From Chthonomonadaceae bacterium (GTDB taxonomy: Bacteria > Armatimonadota > Fimbriimonadia > Fimbriimonadales > Fimbriimonadaceae): a DNA stretch of 64,000 nucleotides. The translations under genes and the position numbers were made by a program. A model generated the notes under the pieces. That model did not search any database, was not told where the DNA came from, and saw only the letters and a list, made by a program, of their open reading frames with translations. Location of the stretch: NCBI GenBank assembly GCA_015709495.1, contig CP054189.1:1426001-1490000 (forward strand). Reading direction: 5' to 3'. Within the stretch, counting starts at the first letter, position 1. Every line of letters starts with the position of its first letter. This document shows, piece after piece, positions 41,721 through 50,572 of the stretch.

Positions 41721-42001
41721 TTGCCCTTCTCCCTTTCAGAGGAACCCTGGAGCGCCGAAATCGCCTGTTCGAGGCTCAGGCCCTCGACGGCTAGCGTCTT
41801 CGTCTTCCACACATGGCCGCGGACGATCTCAACACGGGAGGGCGCGACGCCCAGGCGATCGGCGACCAAGCGGACCACGGCCCGGTTGGCTTGGCCCTCC
41901 ACCGGTGGTGCGGTCACCCAGACTTTGATTCCCGCCTCCGTCGCCTCGAGTTTGTTGGCCGACGACTTGGGCACGACTTTGACATCGAATTCGCACTTCA
42001 T
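41717..42001 (-). CDS. YggU/DUF167-family small protein
   Basis: 94 residues of the DUF167 family: KCEFDVKVVPKSSANKLEA, VWVTAPPVEGQANRAVVRLVADRLGVAPSRVEIVRG-like core (split as VWVTAPPVEGQANRAVV and LVADRLGVAPSRVEIVRG) and KTKTLAVEG. DUF167 proteins have no established biochemical role; their sites next to DivIVA and yggT genes are common. It lies between the DivIVA-like protein and the FHA protein in the operon, 4 bases from each. Confidence 0.85.
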   Translation of the reverse strand: MKCEFDVKVVPKSSANKLEATEAGIKVWVTAPPVEGQANRAVVRLVADRLGVAPSRVEIVRGHVWKTKTLAVEGLSLEQAISALQGSSEREKGK

Positions 42002-42005
42002 GGGG

Positions 42006-42536
42006 TCATACGCCTTGTTCGCTCGGGGTCGAAGAGGGTTGGGAAGGTCCTTCGGCTTTCTCGACTTCGACAGCGGCCGAATCTGGCAGGGATTGGGTGT
42101 CGCCGAGAGCCTGGAGTTGCTGTTCGAGCAAGGAGCGGAACTGCCTTAAGAACTTCTTCTTATCGATTTCGAGCCGTTCGAGCTCCCATCGCAGGTCGTT
42201 GATCCTCGAGCGCATCTCTTGCTGAACTTCCGCCGCCTGTTGCCTGGCCGATTCGAGAATCAGTTCGGCCTCCTTGTGAGCGGCGGCACGGGTTTCGTCG
42301 GCGGTCCTCTGCGCGAGCACGAGCGCGTCCTTGAGCGTCGACTCCTGCGTTTCAAAGCCCGCAAGCCGTTGTCTCATGCGCTCGCACTCGTTCTCAAGCT
42401 CCTGCTGCCGCCTAAGCAGGGTTTCGATCTCGGTTCCGGCTCGGCGAAGCGTCTGGAGAACCGCCTCCTTTTCGAATCCCCTGAACGAGGTCGGCAAGGC
42501 GAGGTTTTCGAGATCGATCGGCTTCAGTCGTTCCAT
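42006..42536 (-). CDS. DivIVA-like coiled-coil protein
   Basis: 176 residues. The N-terminus RLKPIDLENLALPTSFRGFEKEAVLQTLRRAGTEIE corresponds to the DivIVA membrane-binding head (PxDIxNKxFxxxxRGY), followed by a long coiled coil (about 35-145) with heptad-like KEAELILESARQQAAEVQQEM and a Ser/Pro/Glu-rich tail. DivIVA proteins mark curved membranes and recruit division or cell-wall machinery. Coupling to an FHA adapter and a PP2C suggests phospho-regulation, which is inference. The ATG at 42536 gives the head domain; longer forms lack support. Confidence 0.82.
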   Translation of the reverse strand: MERLKPIDLENLALPTSFRGFEKEAVLQTLRRAGTEIETLLRRQQELENECERMRQRLAGFETQESTLKDALVLAQRTADETRAAAHKEAELILESARQQAAEVQQEMRSRINDLRWELERLEIDKKKFLRQFRSLLEQQLQALGDTQSLPDSAAVEVEKAEGPSQPSSTPSEQGV

Positions 42537-42544
42537 TCGCTTGT

Positions 42545-43147
42545 TCACCGTTTGGGCGGGTCCAGTTCTCCCTTGATCTTTCGAAGAACCCGTTGCAGGT
42601 TCGCTTTCGCGGCCTCGTCTTCCGGGGTGAGTTTGATGAGTTGTTCCCACACCCGCTTCGAGTCCGCAAGGAGCCCCAGACGCTCGTACGCGTGGGCCAA
42701 GCGCCGAAACGTGTTGGGGTGGGGCTTGAGGGCCATGTGAATCACCGGCTCCAGCAAGGGCGGTACTAGAGCGTAGGCCCGCTTCATGAAGTAGTAGTTC
42801 GCCTCGGGAAACGGCGCCTCGGGGTCGGCGGGGTTCTCCAATCGGAAGCGAACGTAGACCGCCAGAGCCTCGGCGTCTTGGTCCGTGCTTTCGAGCAGCC
42901 AGCCCAGACTGCTCGCGACGTCATAATCGGTCGGGTAAATCTCGTGCAGCACCCGGAGGCTCTGAATGCACCTGGGATAGTCGCCGATCTCGAACCACTG
43001 ATCGTTCTGATGGTTGACCCTATTGAGCACGCCCACCAAGATCGCCTGCATCCGGTCCGGATCCGGTTCGGACTTCTCCTGCGAAATCGCGCTCGCAAGC
43101 AGCAACGTCATCGCCCCAAGGGCCGAGAGAAAGCGGAACACCCTCAT
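42545..43147 (-). CDS. Secreted TPR-like protein
   Basis: 200 residues with an N-terminal signal peptide ([21 protein letters not shown]) and helical tetratricopeptide-like pairs: [42 protein letters not shown] and [38 protein letters not shown] proteins act as periplasmic assembly scaffolds; a specific role is unknown. The ATG overlaps the gatB stop (ATGA), and the gene lies 8 bases before the DivIVA-like gene. Confidence 0.78.
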   Translation of the reverse strand: MRVFRFLSALGAMTLLLASAISQEKSEPDPDRMQAILVGVLNRVNHQNDQWFEIGDYPRCIQSLRVLHEIYPTDYDVASSLGWLLESTDQDAEALAVYVRFRLENPADPEAPFPEANYYFMKRAYALVPPLLEPVIHMALKPHPNTFRRLAHAYERLGLLADSKRVWEQLIKLTPEDEAAKANLQRVLRKIKGELDPPKR

Positions 43148-44589
43148 AGTTTCGCCAGCACCTCTTTCAGTACTTCTTGTACGAGAGCGGGGTTCGCACG
43201 TCCTTCGCTCTTTTTCATCACTTGACCCACAAAGAAGCCCGCCACGCTCTCCTGTCCGGACCTGTATTTCGCAAGCACCTGGGGGTTTTCTGCTACGGAC
43301 TGCTCGCACCATGCCACCACCTGGTCCCGGTCGGAAATCTGAGTGCGTCCGCCTTCGCTCACGATTTCGGAAGGCATTCGCCCCGAATCGAAGGACTCTT
43401 CGAACACGTCCTTGGCTATTTTGCCGCTGATCGCCCCGGATTCGATCAGCCGTGACAGGTCCACAAGGTGCGCGGGCGTCACTTTCGATTGACGGACCGG
43501 CAGGCCCCGGTTGTTCAGGAGCCGGGCAAAGTCGGCGTTCATCCAGTTGCAGACCGACTTCGGTTGGCCCCCTAACGCAACGGCATTTTCAAAGAACTCC
43601 GCCCAGTCCAATTCGGCTACGAGGAGGGTTGCGTCGTAGGCGCTCAGGCCGAAGTCCCTCTCATAGCGCAGGCTCCGAGAGAGCGGCAACTCTGGGATCG
43701 TGTCCGCCAGCCCTTCGATGTAGGGCTCGTCGAAGGTCATCGGCGGGATGTCGGGTTCGGGGAAGTAGCGGTAATCGTTCTCAAACTCCTTGATGCGCAT
43801 GGCGAAACTGGATTCGGTGCCTTCGTTCCACCCCCGCGTCTCCTGCAGCACCGTGCCGCCCGACTCTTGAAGCTCGCGCTGGCGCCGAACTTCGAATTCG
43901 ATCCCCAGTTGCACGCTGCGGAAGGAGTTGAGGTTCTTGAGTTCGGTCTTGGTGCCGTACTCCGCGCCTCCTCGAGGGCGGATCGAAATGTTGGGCTCGC
44001 AACGCAGAGAGCCCTCCTCCATTTTCCCGTCGCACACGTCGAGGTACAGGAGCACTTGCCGCAATTGGACAAGATACTCCTTGGCTTCCTCGGCGGTCTC
44101 GATGTCGGGTGGGAAATCCGTGACGATCTCCATGAGGGGAACGCCGGACCGATTGAAGTCGATGCCCGAGTCTCCCCCAGGGAGGTGGAAGAGCTTACCG
44201 GTGTCCTCCTCCAGATGGACTCGCCGAATCCGCACGGTCTTGATCCCGTTCGAAGTGCGGATGTCGAGGCTCCCGTGATAGCCGATCGGGTTCGTTTCGC
44301 CGTACTGGCTGATCTGATACCCTTTCGGCAGATCGGGATAGAAGTAGTTTTTGCGGTGGAAGACCGAATGTCGGGCGATCGTGCAATGGAGAGCGAGAGC
44401 CGTTCGCGCCACTCGTTCGATCGCAGCCCTGTTGGGCACGGGCAACGCCCCCGGCAGACCCAAGCACACGGGGCAAACGCGCGAGTTCGGCGAGCCTCCA
44501 AACGCCACGGGGCAGCGGCAAAACATCTTCGACGCCGTATTGAGCTCGGCGTGAACCTCCATCCCGATGCTGGCCACCCACTCCGCCAT
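43144..44589 (-). CDS. gatB: Aspartyl/glutamyl-tRNA amidotransferase subunit B
   Basis: 481 residues of the GatB (PET112) family: [95 protein letters not shown] and a C-terminal YqeY-like tail helix domain (about 400-481). It converts misacylated Glu-tRNA-Gln or Asp-tRNA-Asn to the amidated form with GatA and GatC, which are not in the window. A tRNA-Gln and a tRNA-Asn are. The ATG at 44589 was chosen because TACAAT lies 7 bases upstream; an ATG at 44598 overlaps that box. Confidence 0.96.
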   Translation of the reverse strand: MAEWVASIGMEVHAELNTASKMFCRCPVAFGGSPNSRVCPVCLGLPGALPVPNRAAIERVARTALALHCTIARHSVFHRKNYFYPDLPKGYQISQYGETNPIGYHGSLDIRTSNGIKTVRIRRVHLEEDTGKLFHLPGGDSGIDFNRSGVPLMEIVTDFPPDIETAEEAKEYLVQLRQVLLYLDVCDGKMEEGSLRCEPNISIRPRGGAEYGTKTELKNLNSFRSVQLGIEFEVRRQRELQESGGTVLQETRGWNEGTESSFAMRIKEFENDYRYFPEPDIPPMTFDEPYIEGLADTIPELPLSRSLRYERDFGLSAYDATLLVAELDWAEFFENAVALGGQPKSVCNWMNADFARLLNNRGLPVRQSKVTPAHLVDLSRLIESGAISGKIAKDVFEESFDSGRMPSEIVSEGGRTQISDRDQVVAWCEQSVAENPQVLAKYRSGQESVAGFFVGQVMKKSEGRANPALVQEVLKEVLAKL

Positions 44590-44596
44590 GACCCGC

Positions 44597-44602
44597 ATTG
44601 TA
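44597..44602 (-). promoter_or_regulatory. Leaderless -10 box of the gatB operon
   Basis: Minus-strand TACAAT within GGTACAAT, spacer GCGGGTC, then the ATG at 44589. Confidence 0.45.
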
Positions 44603-44629
44603 CCGACTCAGCCGCCTCGGAACGGCTCC

Positions 44630-44672
44630 CCAAAAATGCGAGCGGCCCAAACTTAGGGTTCAGGCCGCTCGG
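44630..44672 (-). terminator. Rho-independent terminator of the subtilase gene
   Basis: On the minus strand GAGCGGCC (44670-44663), a 15-base loop and GGCCGCTC (44647-44640) form an 8-bp stem followed by GCATTTTTGG. It lies between the stop of the protease gene (44689) and the gatB promoter. Confidence 0.72.
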
Positions 44673-44688
44673 GCTTTAGGGAGGGCGA

Positions 44689-46314
44689 TCAGTTGCTGAT
44701 CGGTTGTCGAATCATCAGCCTCACCCGGTCGGTGCGGAACAAGTACTGGTTCACGAACCCCCTTCTCGGGCTGATGGTTCGAAGCGCGATTCGGATCTGC
44801 CCGCCCGACACGTACCTGCTGTAAGGTTGCGGTACCGTGGTGCGGAGCGTGCTGGACATCGAGCTCGAGACCGGGAATGCCCTGAGGAACTCCCAGTCGT
44901 TCGTGTTGTAGTTCCAAATGTGAACGAACGAGGTCGCGTTGGCCATCCCTGCTACGTTCATTTCCACCTGGATTCGCTGAATGTCGCTCAACGGCGTCGT
45001 CGTGGAGAAGTCCGCTCGAATCGCAGCCACGTCACCGAGGCTGCGGACGTTGATGCTCGTCACGTTGTAGGTATTGCCATCGACGTTGTGAAGCGAGTTC
45101 ACATCGCCACCGCCGTAGAACCCCTGAATCGTCTGAACGTCGCCCGCGACGTGGGGCACGTCAGTGAACGTGGGGATCGGCACGAGAGACTTGAAGACGT
45201 TGACCCTGCCCTTGCGGAGCCACGAGCCCACCGGGTCCGTGTTCTCCTCGATGGCGAGGCGAACCGCCGCAGGAGGGGTCGCGATTCCCATGTGGGAAAA
45301 GACCAGGCCCGCTTGGCCCGCAACGATCGGGCACGCGAACGAGGTGCCGCTACCGGAGCTATAGGCGCCACCGATGTTCGTGCTGACGACGCTCGAACCT
45401 GGCGCGGCGACATCGACCCAGTTGCCCCAGTTGCTGAAGCTCGACTTCTGGTCGGACTGGGTCGTCGAGCCGACGGCCAAACAGTTGGCGTAAGCGGCAG
45501 GATAGAACAGATTGGAAACATTGTCGTTTCCTGCCGCTCCGACAACGAGGGTTCCAAGGCTTGTTGCTTGGTCCACAGCATTCTGTAAGGTCTGCGACTG
45601 ACCATAGCTGCCCAGGGAAAGGTTGGCGACTTTCGCGCCGTTCTGGGCCGCGAACAGGATGCCGTTGGCAACGGAAGTGTCAGAGCCGCCCCCTCCTCCG
45701 CTCAGGACCTTGACGGGCATGAGCCAGCAGTTGAAGCCGACTCCGGCTACTCCCACGTTGTTGTCGGTTTGGGCGGCGGCAAGACCCGCGCAGAACGTCC
45801 CGTGGCCGTTGTCGTCCGTGGCGTCGTCGTCGTTGTTGATGAAGTCATAGCCGGCGACGATCTTCCCCGCGAGATCCGGATGCGTCATGTTGATGCCGGT
45901 ATCGCAGATCGCGACGATGATGCTCGCGTCGCCGCGATTCACGTCCCACCCTTGCAGCGCCTGAATGAGGTTGTGGTGCCACTGCTGGCTGAGAAGCGGA
46001 TCGTTGGGTGTGTATACGGCGCGATAGAGGTTGTTCCGATGGGCGTACTCGACGTAAGGAAGTTGCGAGTAGTACTTGACCGCCGTCACTTCGCTGAATC
46101 CCGGCCGAAGTTGAACCTCTTGGACGTTGAGCACACGCACCATGTCGCTCACGCGGGAGCCAAGGGAAGAGTGAACCCACTGGCTCACCGCTTCATACCC
46201 AGGCTTGAACTTCACCATGATCGAGCCTGGAACGTATTCGACGCGGGGCGCCCCAAATCCGAAAACGGCGAGCGCCAGCGTCAACGCCGACAGTAAGAAC
46301 CTACGAAGCCTCAT
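44689..46314 (-). CDS. Secreted subtilisin-family (S8) serine protease
   Basis: 541 residues. A signal peptide (RRFLLSALTLALAVFGFG) leads into an inhibitor-I9-like propeptide (about 25-105). The catalytic triad is D138 (VAICDTGINMTHPD), H171 (DDNGHGTFCAG) and S325 (SGSGTSFACPIVAG), with the oxyanion Asn in GAAGNDNVSNLFYP. A C-terminal extension of about 150 residues beyond the catalytic domain is beta-rich and ends in a positively charged tail. The ATG at 46314 has AAGG upstream; a TACAAT box lies about 45 bases upstream, so this mRNA has a leader. The protein is probably exported and autoprocessed. Confidence 0.93.
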   Translation of the reverse strand: MRLRRFLLSALTLALAVFGFGAPRVEYVPGSIMVKFKPGYEAVSQWVHSSLGSRVSDMVRVLNVQEVQLRPGFSEVTAVKYYSQLPYVEYAHRNNLYRAVYTPNDPLLSQQWHHNLIQALQGWDVNRGDASIIVAICDTGINMTHPDLAGKIVAGYDFINNDDDATDDNGHGTFCAGLAAAQTDNNVGVAGVGFNCWLMPVKVLSGGGGGSDTSVANGILFAAQNGAKVANLSLGSYGQSQTLQNAVDQATSLGTLVVGAAGNDNVSNLFYPAAYANCLAVGSTTQSDQKSSFSNWGNWVDVAAPGSSVVSTNIGGAYSSGSGTSFACPIVAGQAGLVFSHMGIATPPAAVRLAIEENTDPVGSWLRKGRVNVFKSLVPIPTFTDVPHVAGDVQTIQGFYGGGDVNSLHNVDGNTYNVTSINVRSLGDVAAIRADFSTTTPLSDIQRIQVEMNVAGMANATSFVHIWNYNTNDWEFLRAFPVSSSMSSTLRTTVPQPYSRYVSGGQIRIALRTISPRRGFVNQYLFRTDRVRLMIRQPISN

Positions 46315-46429
46315 AATTGCACCTTGCCCGCGGTTTGAGCCGCGCGGCTTCCCTTATTGTACATAAAGTTGACGCAAATTGAGGCAGAGATCGCTCACGG
46401 GAGTTCGACGAAATCGAAACCTGGGCCGT

Positions 46430-47836
46430 CTATTTGGGTTCAGCCGGCGTCGCAACGCGCAGCGGACTGAGCGACGTTCGCGTGCGCCGGGAACGGCTGG
46501 GAAGGCTCGCGCGGGCGTAAAGGTCATAAGGTTCGGCGGCGACCACTTGAACCTGGGCGAACTGCCCCAAGGGAAGCTCGCCCTCCACGAAAACGAGGCC
46601 ATCGATCTCAGGAGCGTCCCGGAAGGAACGTCCCACCGACCATCCATCGGTGTGGGACTCGATCAGAACGTCCAGCGGTTTTCCCATCCAAGAAGCGTTG
46701 ATCTTGTGGCTGATCGACTGCTGGAGGGTCATCAAGCGATCAAACCGCTGCTGCTTGATCGCGCTGGGGACTTGGTCGGGTAATTCGTGGGCAGGCGTTC
46801 CAGGTTCTGGGGAGAACTGGAACGCTCCGACCCGGTCGAGTTCGGCATCATTCAGGAAGTCGAGAAGGGACTGGAAGTGGCGCTCCCCCTCGCCGGGGAA
46901 CCCCACGATGAACGTTGTGCGGATCGCAACGCTGGGGATCGCCTTCCGGACCTTTTCGAATAGGCGCAAATACCTTTCGCCGTCCCACGGCCGCTTCATC
47001 GCCCGAAGGATCTCCTTGTCCACGTGCTGGAGAGGAACGTCGATGTACGGCAGCACCTTGGGCAGGGTGGCCATCGCCTCGATTACGTCGTCGGTCAGAC
47101 GGTTCGGATAGAAGTAGAGCAGCCGAACCCACTTGAGGCCCTCGACCTCGTTCAACTCCTTGAGGAGACGCGGGAGGGTGAACTCGCCGTAGAGGTCATA
47201 GCCGTACTGCGTGACGTCTTGCGCGATGAGGTTCAGTTCGAGTGCGCCGCGGCGAACCAGCAACCGGGCTTCTTCGACGATGCGTTCGAGCGGCTTGCTC
47301 TTGTGGGGACCTCGAAACGAAGGGATCGTGCAGAACGTACACCTGTGGCTACAGCCTTCGCTCAGCTTGAGATACGCCGAAGCCGGTGCGCCGGATCGGG
47401 CGCGCGTGCCAACGTCGGCCCAAAGGTGTTGGGGCGGCGCTACCTCAAGCCGGGGCTGTCCGCCCTTGAGGGTTCCTTGGACGATGTCGGCGAAGCGTGA
47501 CATCTGGCCGACGCCCACATAAGCGTCCGCGCCCGGAGCCAGTTGGATCAGTTCGGCGCCGAGTCGCTGGCTCAGGCATCCAGCGACGATCACTCGTTGC
47601 AGTCGGCCGGCTTTCTTCCTTCGAACGGCGTCGCGGATCGCGCCCACCGACTCCTCTTTGGCCGCTTCCAAGAACCCGCACGTGTTGATGACCTCGATGT
47701 CCGCGGAAGGTTCGCCCACGATCGAATATCCAGCGGCCAGCAAAACGCCCGCGATCTCTTCGGAATCGACGTCGTTCTTGGCGCATCCGAGCGTCACCAC
47801 TCGAACCGACACGCCGGAGCGCGCGGGATCGGTCAT
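46430..47836 (-). CDS. rimO: Ribosomal protein S12 methylthiotransferase RimO
   Basis: 468 residues. A UPF0004 domain (about 10-130) with VVTLGCAKNDVDSEEIAG and the ends NTCGFLEAAKEESV and VAGCLSQRLG supplies three cysteines for one cluster. The radical-SAM domain has CSHRCTFCTIPSFRGPHKS (CxxxCxxC), and a C-terminal TRAM domain follows. The SEGCSHRCTFC wording and DVPLQHVD are typical of RimO, which methylthiolates S12 Asp88. The ATG at 47836 follows CATAAT-CGAGGG exactly. Confidence 0.94.
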   Translation of the reverse strand: MTDPARSGVSVRVVTLGCAKNDVDSEEIAGVLLAAGYSIVGEPSADIEVINTCGFLEAAKEESVGAIRDAVRRKKAGRLQRVIVAGCLSQRLGAELIQLAPGADAYVGVGQMSRFADIVQGTLKGGQPRLEVAPPQHLWADVGTRARSGAPASAYLKLSEGCSHRCTFCTIPSFRGPHKSKPLERIVEEARLLVRRGALELNLIAQDVTQYGYDLYGEFTLPRLLKELNEVEGLKWVRLLYFYPNRLTDDVIEAMATLPKVLPYIDVPLQHVDKEILRAMKRPWDGERYLRLFEKVRKAIPSVAIRTTFIVGFPGEGERHFQSLLDFLNDAELDRVGAFQFSPEPGTPAHELPDQVPSAIKQQRFDRLMTLQQSISHKINASWMGKPLDVLIESHTDGWSVGRSFRDAPEIDGLVFVEGELPLGQFAQVQVVAAEPYDLYARASLPSRSRRTRTSLSPLRVATPAEPK

Positions 47837-47842
47837 CCCTCG

Positions 47843-47848
47843 ATTATG
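47843..47848 (-). promoter_or_regulatory. Leaderless -10 box of rimO
   Basis: Minus-strand CATAAT, spacer CGAGGG, ATG at 47836. Located just past the end of the second subtilase gene (stop at 47880). Confidence 0.55.
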
Positions 47849-47879
47849 TCCGCCGAGCGGGTGGGACCGCCGAGCCGAA

Positions 47880-50039
47880 CTACCCGACTCCTACCGACGA
47901 GCGGCCGATTCCCGTAAACGTCTCGCCGTACGAGTTGCTGTTGACGGTCACGGTAACGATCAACTCGCCCGAGTTGCGCGGCATGCGCACGGTCCAAGTC
48001 GCAAGCGCGGATTCGCCCGCTGGGATCGAGCCGAGGTTGACTGTCTGGGGACCCGAGGCGATCTCTAGGGCATGGAGCGTCGCCTGGACGTTGTGGGCGG
48101 GGGCGTCTCCAGTGTTCTTGACGTACACCCGGTAGCTCACGACCGCCCCCGGCACAAAGTCAGCCTCTTCGGTGAACTGCACGAGAAACGCAGGGCCTGC
48201 GGCTTCGCTGAAGTTCTCTTCCGTCGCCAGCGCATAGGATTCCGAGGTCACAGCGGGATCGAAGTTCCCCCGTGTCCAGGTCTTGAGGACCACGTTTTCG
48301 GTTCCGCTGACGCTGATCTGCTCGACGTTGTCGATCAGCGATGCGCTCTGCATGAGCAACGCGTTGTTCGATTGGCGGAAGCAATCGAGGTTCAGGTCAG
48401 AGAGCGCCCGGACGACGGATGGATACTGCGCGCCTGCGTACGTGACGTGCCGATTCCAGACGAGGGTGGCTTTTTCCCCGGCGAACATCGTTCCCTTGAA
48501 CAGCTTGTATCGCCTTTGGGCGGAGACGGGAGCGGGGAACGACCGCACGAACACGTCGGTCGCGTGCAGAAACGCTCGTGAGAGGTTCAGGTAACCCCAC
48601 CCATAGGTTTTGTTCCAATGGGAGCCCGAGACCCAAGTGTCGTCTGAGGTCGAGGACGTGTTCGCGTCGTCGATAGCGTCCGTGTTGTTGAGCAGGATCG
48701 CCTTGGTTGCAAAGGTGTCCATCGTCCCCCGAGCGTTCAGCAGCAGGATGGATGCGCCGGTGTGGGGGCTTGCAGGGCTCGTCCCCGTGATGCTCGTGTA
48801 GCCGCCCGTCCGATTGGGGGCATTGATGTTGGTTCCCGGCGCAGTGATGTCGGGCTTCTTTCGGCCGCCGAGCGTGGGACCTCGGCTACTGGACGAGTTG
48901 ATGCGGTCGTCCGCGCGGTTGACGGTGTTGAAGTCGTTCATGTTGGCGGACGCGAGGAGGTTGAAAGCGGGCGCGGGGTGCGTGATGGTGGTGGTCCCCC
49001 AGCCTCCGTTGCCGGTCGACTTCGAAACCATGTACCGGAACGTGTCGATGACCCCGTCGAAGAACTTGTCGAGGTTCCCGTAATCGGTGTCATTCGCCCG
49101 ACCATTGCCGAAGCTGTAGTTGACGTTTTCGGGCTTCTCGACGGTGCCGGTGGCGATGTAGTTCATCCCGTTCATCGAGGTGGAATCGGCGCCAGCGATC
49201 GCGACGCAGATCGTATCGAGTCCGAAGGCGATTCCGCGCAGCGTGGCGTGGGTGCCCGCCATGATCCCCGCCATCGCCGTGCCGTGGCCGTTCGAGTCCG
49301 TCGTGCCTGCGTTCGATTCAAATCTGTGGCTCGAAAGGTCGGGGTGGGCTTGATACACTCCGGTATCGAGGACTCCGCAATCGAAGGGATTCCCTGTTGC
49401 CCCGGCTCCCCAAAAGCTGGCCGCGCCGAGGGTGGGGCCGCTGACATCGAGTTCGGGGCTTCCGGGCATGTCGAGGTCGATCGACAGGACTCTCGCATCG
49501 TTTGCCAGGGCCCACACGGACCTTGAGGGCAAGGTGCCAAAGACCGCGTTGACCGCTGAGGTCGCGCCCGAAAGCGATCCGCCGAGCCTTGCGAATTGGG
49601 CGCGCATGGCGTCGTGGCCGGGGGCGGTTTCGAGGGCAGCGCGGGCGGCCACGTTATGTCGAACGGAGTCGATGATCTCATCCAGTTCTCGGAGGATCGC
49701 GATCTCCATGGGATCGAGCACGAACGTCTTGCCCTGGAGCCATCTCATTTCTTCGGCTGGGGGCAGGCTGACGCTCGGCGACTTCATCTTATGGAGAACC
49801 GCCATCTGCGCGGAGAGCCGCTTCAGAGAGGGCTCATAGACGGGCCACATTTCGTTCGCGATCTGAGTTGCCGGCTGGCTTTTCAGCAGAACTGTGACCT
49901 TCACCACCGAGCTTTTGCCCGCGTTCGAGATCGCGCGGCTCAGCCTTGAAGAAACCACTTCGTCGCCTGAAATCCGCTGTGCGAAAGCCGAACATGAGAT
50001 TGCCGCTACAGCGGCCGTTCCAAGAACCCACTTATTCAT
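47880..50039 (-). CDS. Secreted S8-family protease with C-terminal CARDB-like domain
   Basis: 719 residues. Signal peptide NKWVLGTAAVAAISCSAFAQ. The catalytic triad can be read as D225 (CGVLDTGVYQAHPD), H252 (SNGHGTAMAG) and S421 (SITGTSPASPHTGAS). The serine motif GTSPASPH departs from the usual GTSMAxPH only at the third residue. N-terminal to the triad is a long helical region (about 25-185) of unknown type. The last about 120 residues are a CARDB/APHP-like beta domain (SYRVYVKNTGDAPAHNVQATL, SALATWTVRMP). Upstream GAGGAAACG may be the ribosome-binding site. Confidence 0.88.
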   Translation of the reverse strand: MNKWVLGTAAVAAISCSAFAQRISGDEVVSSRLSRAISNAGKSSVVKVTVLLKSQPATQIANEMWPVYEPSLKRLSAQMAVLHKMKSPSVSLPPAEEMRWLQGKTFVLDPMEIAILRELDEIIDSVRHNVAARAALETAPGHDAMRAQFARLGGSLSGATSAVNAVFGTLPSRSVWALANDARVLSIDLDMPGSPELDVSGPTLGAASFWGAGATGNPFDCGVLDTGVYQAHPDLSSHRFESNAGTTDSNGHGTAMAGIMAGTHATLRGIAFGLDTICVAIAGADSTSMNGMNYIATGTVEKPENVNYSFGNGRANDTDYGNLDKFFDGVIDTFRYMVSKSTGNGGWGTTTITHPAPAFNLLASANMNDFNTVNRADDRINSSSSRGPTLGGRKKPDITAPGTNINAPNRTGGYTSITGTSPASPHTGASILLLNARGTMDTFATKAILLNNTDAIDDANTSSTSDDTWVSGSHWNKTYGWGYLNLSRAFLHATDVFVRSFPAPVSAQRRYKLFKGTMFAGEKATLVWNRHVTYAGAQYPSVVRALSDLNLDCFRQSNNALLMQSASLIDNVEQISVSGTENVVLKTWTRGNFDPAVTSESYALATEENFSEAAGPAFLVQFTEEADFVPGAVVSYRVYVKNTGDAPAHNVQATLHALEIASGPQTVNLGSIPAGESALATWTVRMPRNSGELIVTVTVNSNSYGETFTGIGRSSVGVG

Positions 50040-50136
50040 CGGTCGTTTCCTCGTCGGCAAGAGCGCCGATTACAGTGTAGTATCAACCTGATTCTGAATC
50101 CCCCAAAACAAGGGTGAACCCCGCAATTTTTCCTGG

Positions 50137-50550
50137 TCATTCGCCGAGGGTGCGCTCCGCGAGAATGAGGGCGACGAAGTCGTCCACGGGCTCCGGCGGA
50201 ACCGACATCGTCGAGGGCAGAAATCGCTTCAGGCCTCTGCGAGGGTGGTGCTCCCAATAGCGCTCGCGCGCCTGAAGGGTCGTGTCGCGCTCATCGATCA
50301 CGAGCACTCCGATGCTGGGCAGAGCCTCGCGAATCCGATGGACGATGGCTTGGGAGCGCGTCCCCGAACCTACGACGATGAGGTTGAAGTCTCGGACCTG
50401 TTTCGCTTCGAAGACCCGCTCTTCGAGCTGATCTGTCGGGCACACGCTCCGCCAAAGAAGTTCAAGTTCTCCGGAAGCGTGGCGATGCACGAGCGCCATT
50501 CCGCACTTGGAACTGCCTGGGTCGATGGCGAGAACGGTGCGGGCTTCCAT
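50137..50550 (-). CDS. RuvX/YqgF-like RNase H-fold protein
   Basis: 137 residues with the RuvX fold: VLAIDPGSSKCGMALVHR has the first acidic metal ligand, LIVVGSGTRS the second strand, IDERDTTLQARERYWEHHPRRGL the DER-TT-A motif and PVDDFVALILAER the last acidic position. Canonical RuvX (YqgF) is a Holliday-junction-resolvase-like protein needed for 16S rRNA maturation. Here it is the last gene of the Lpt cluster, 22 bases from the DUF3084 gene, and diverges enough that it may be a paralogue. Confidence 0.72.
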   Translation of the reverse strand: MEARTVLAIDPGSSKCGMALVHRHASGELELLWRSVCPTDQLEERVFEAKQVRDFNLIVVGSGTRSQAIVHRIREALPSIGVLVIDERDTTLQARERYWEHHPRRGLKRFLPSTMSVPPEPVDDFVALILAERTLGE

Positions 50551-50572
50551 GTCGAGTGGGGTCTGAAGTCGT

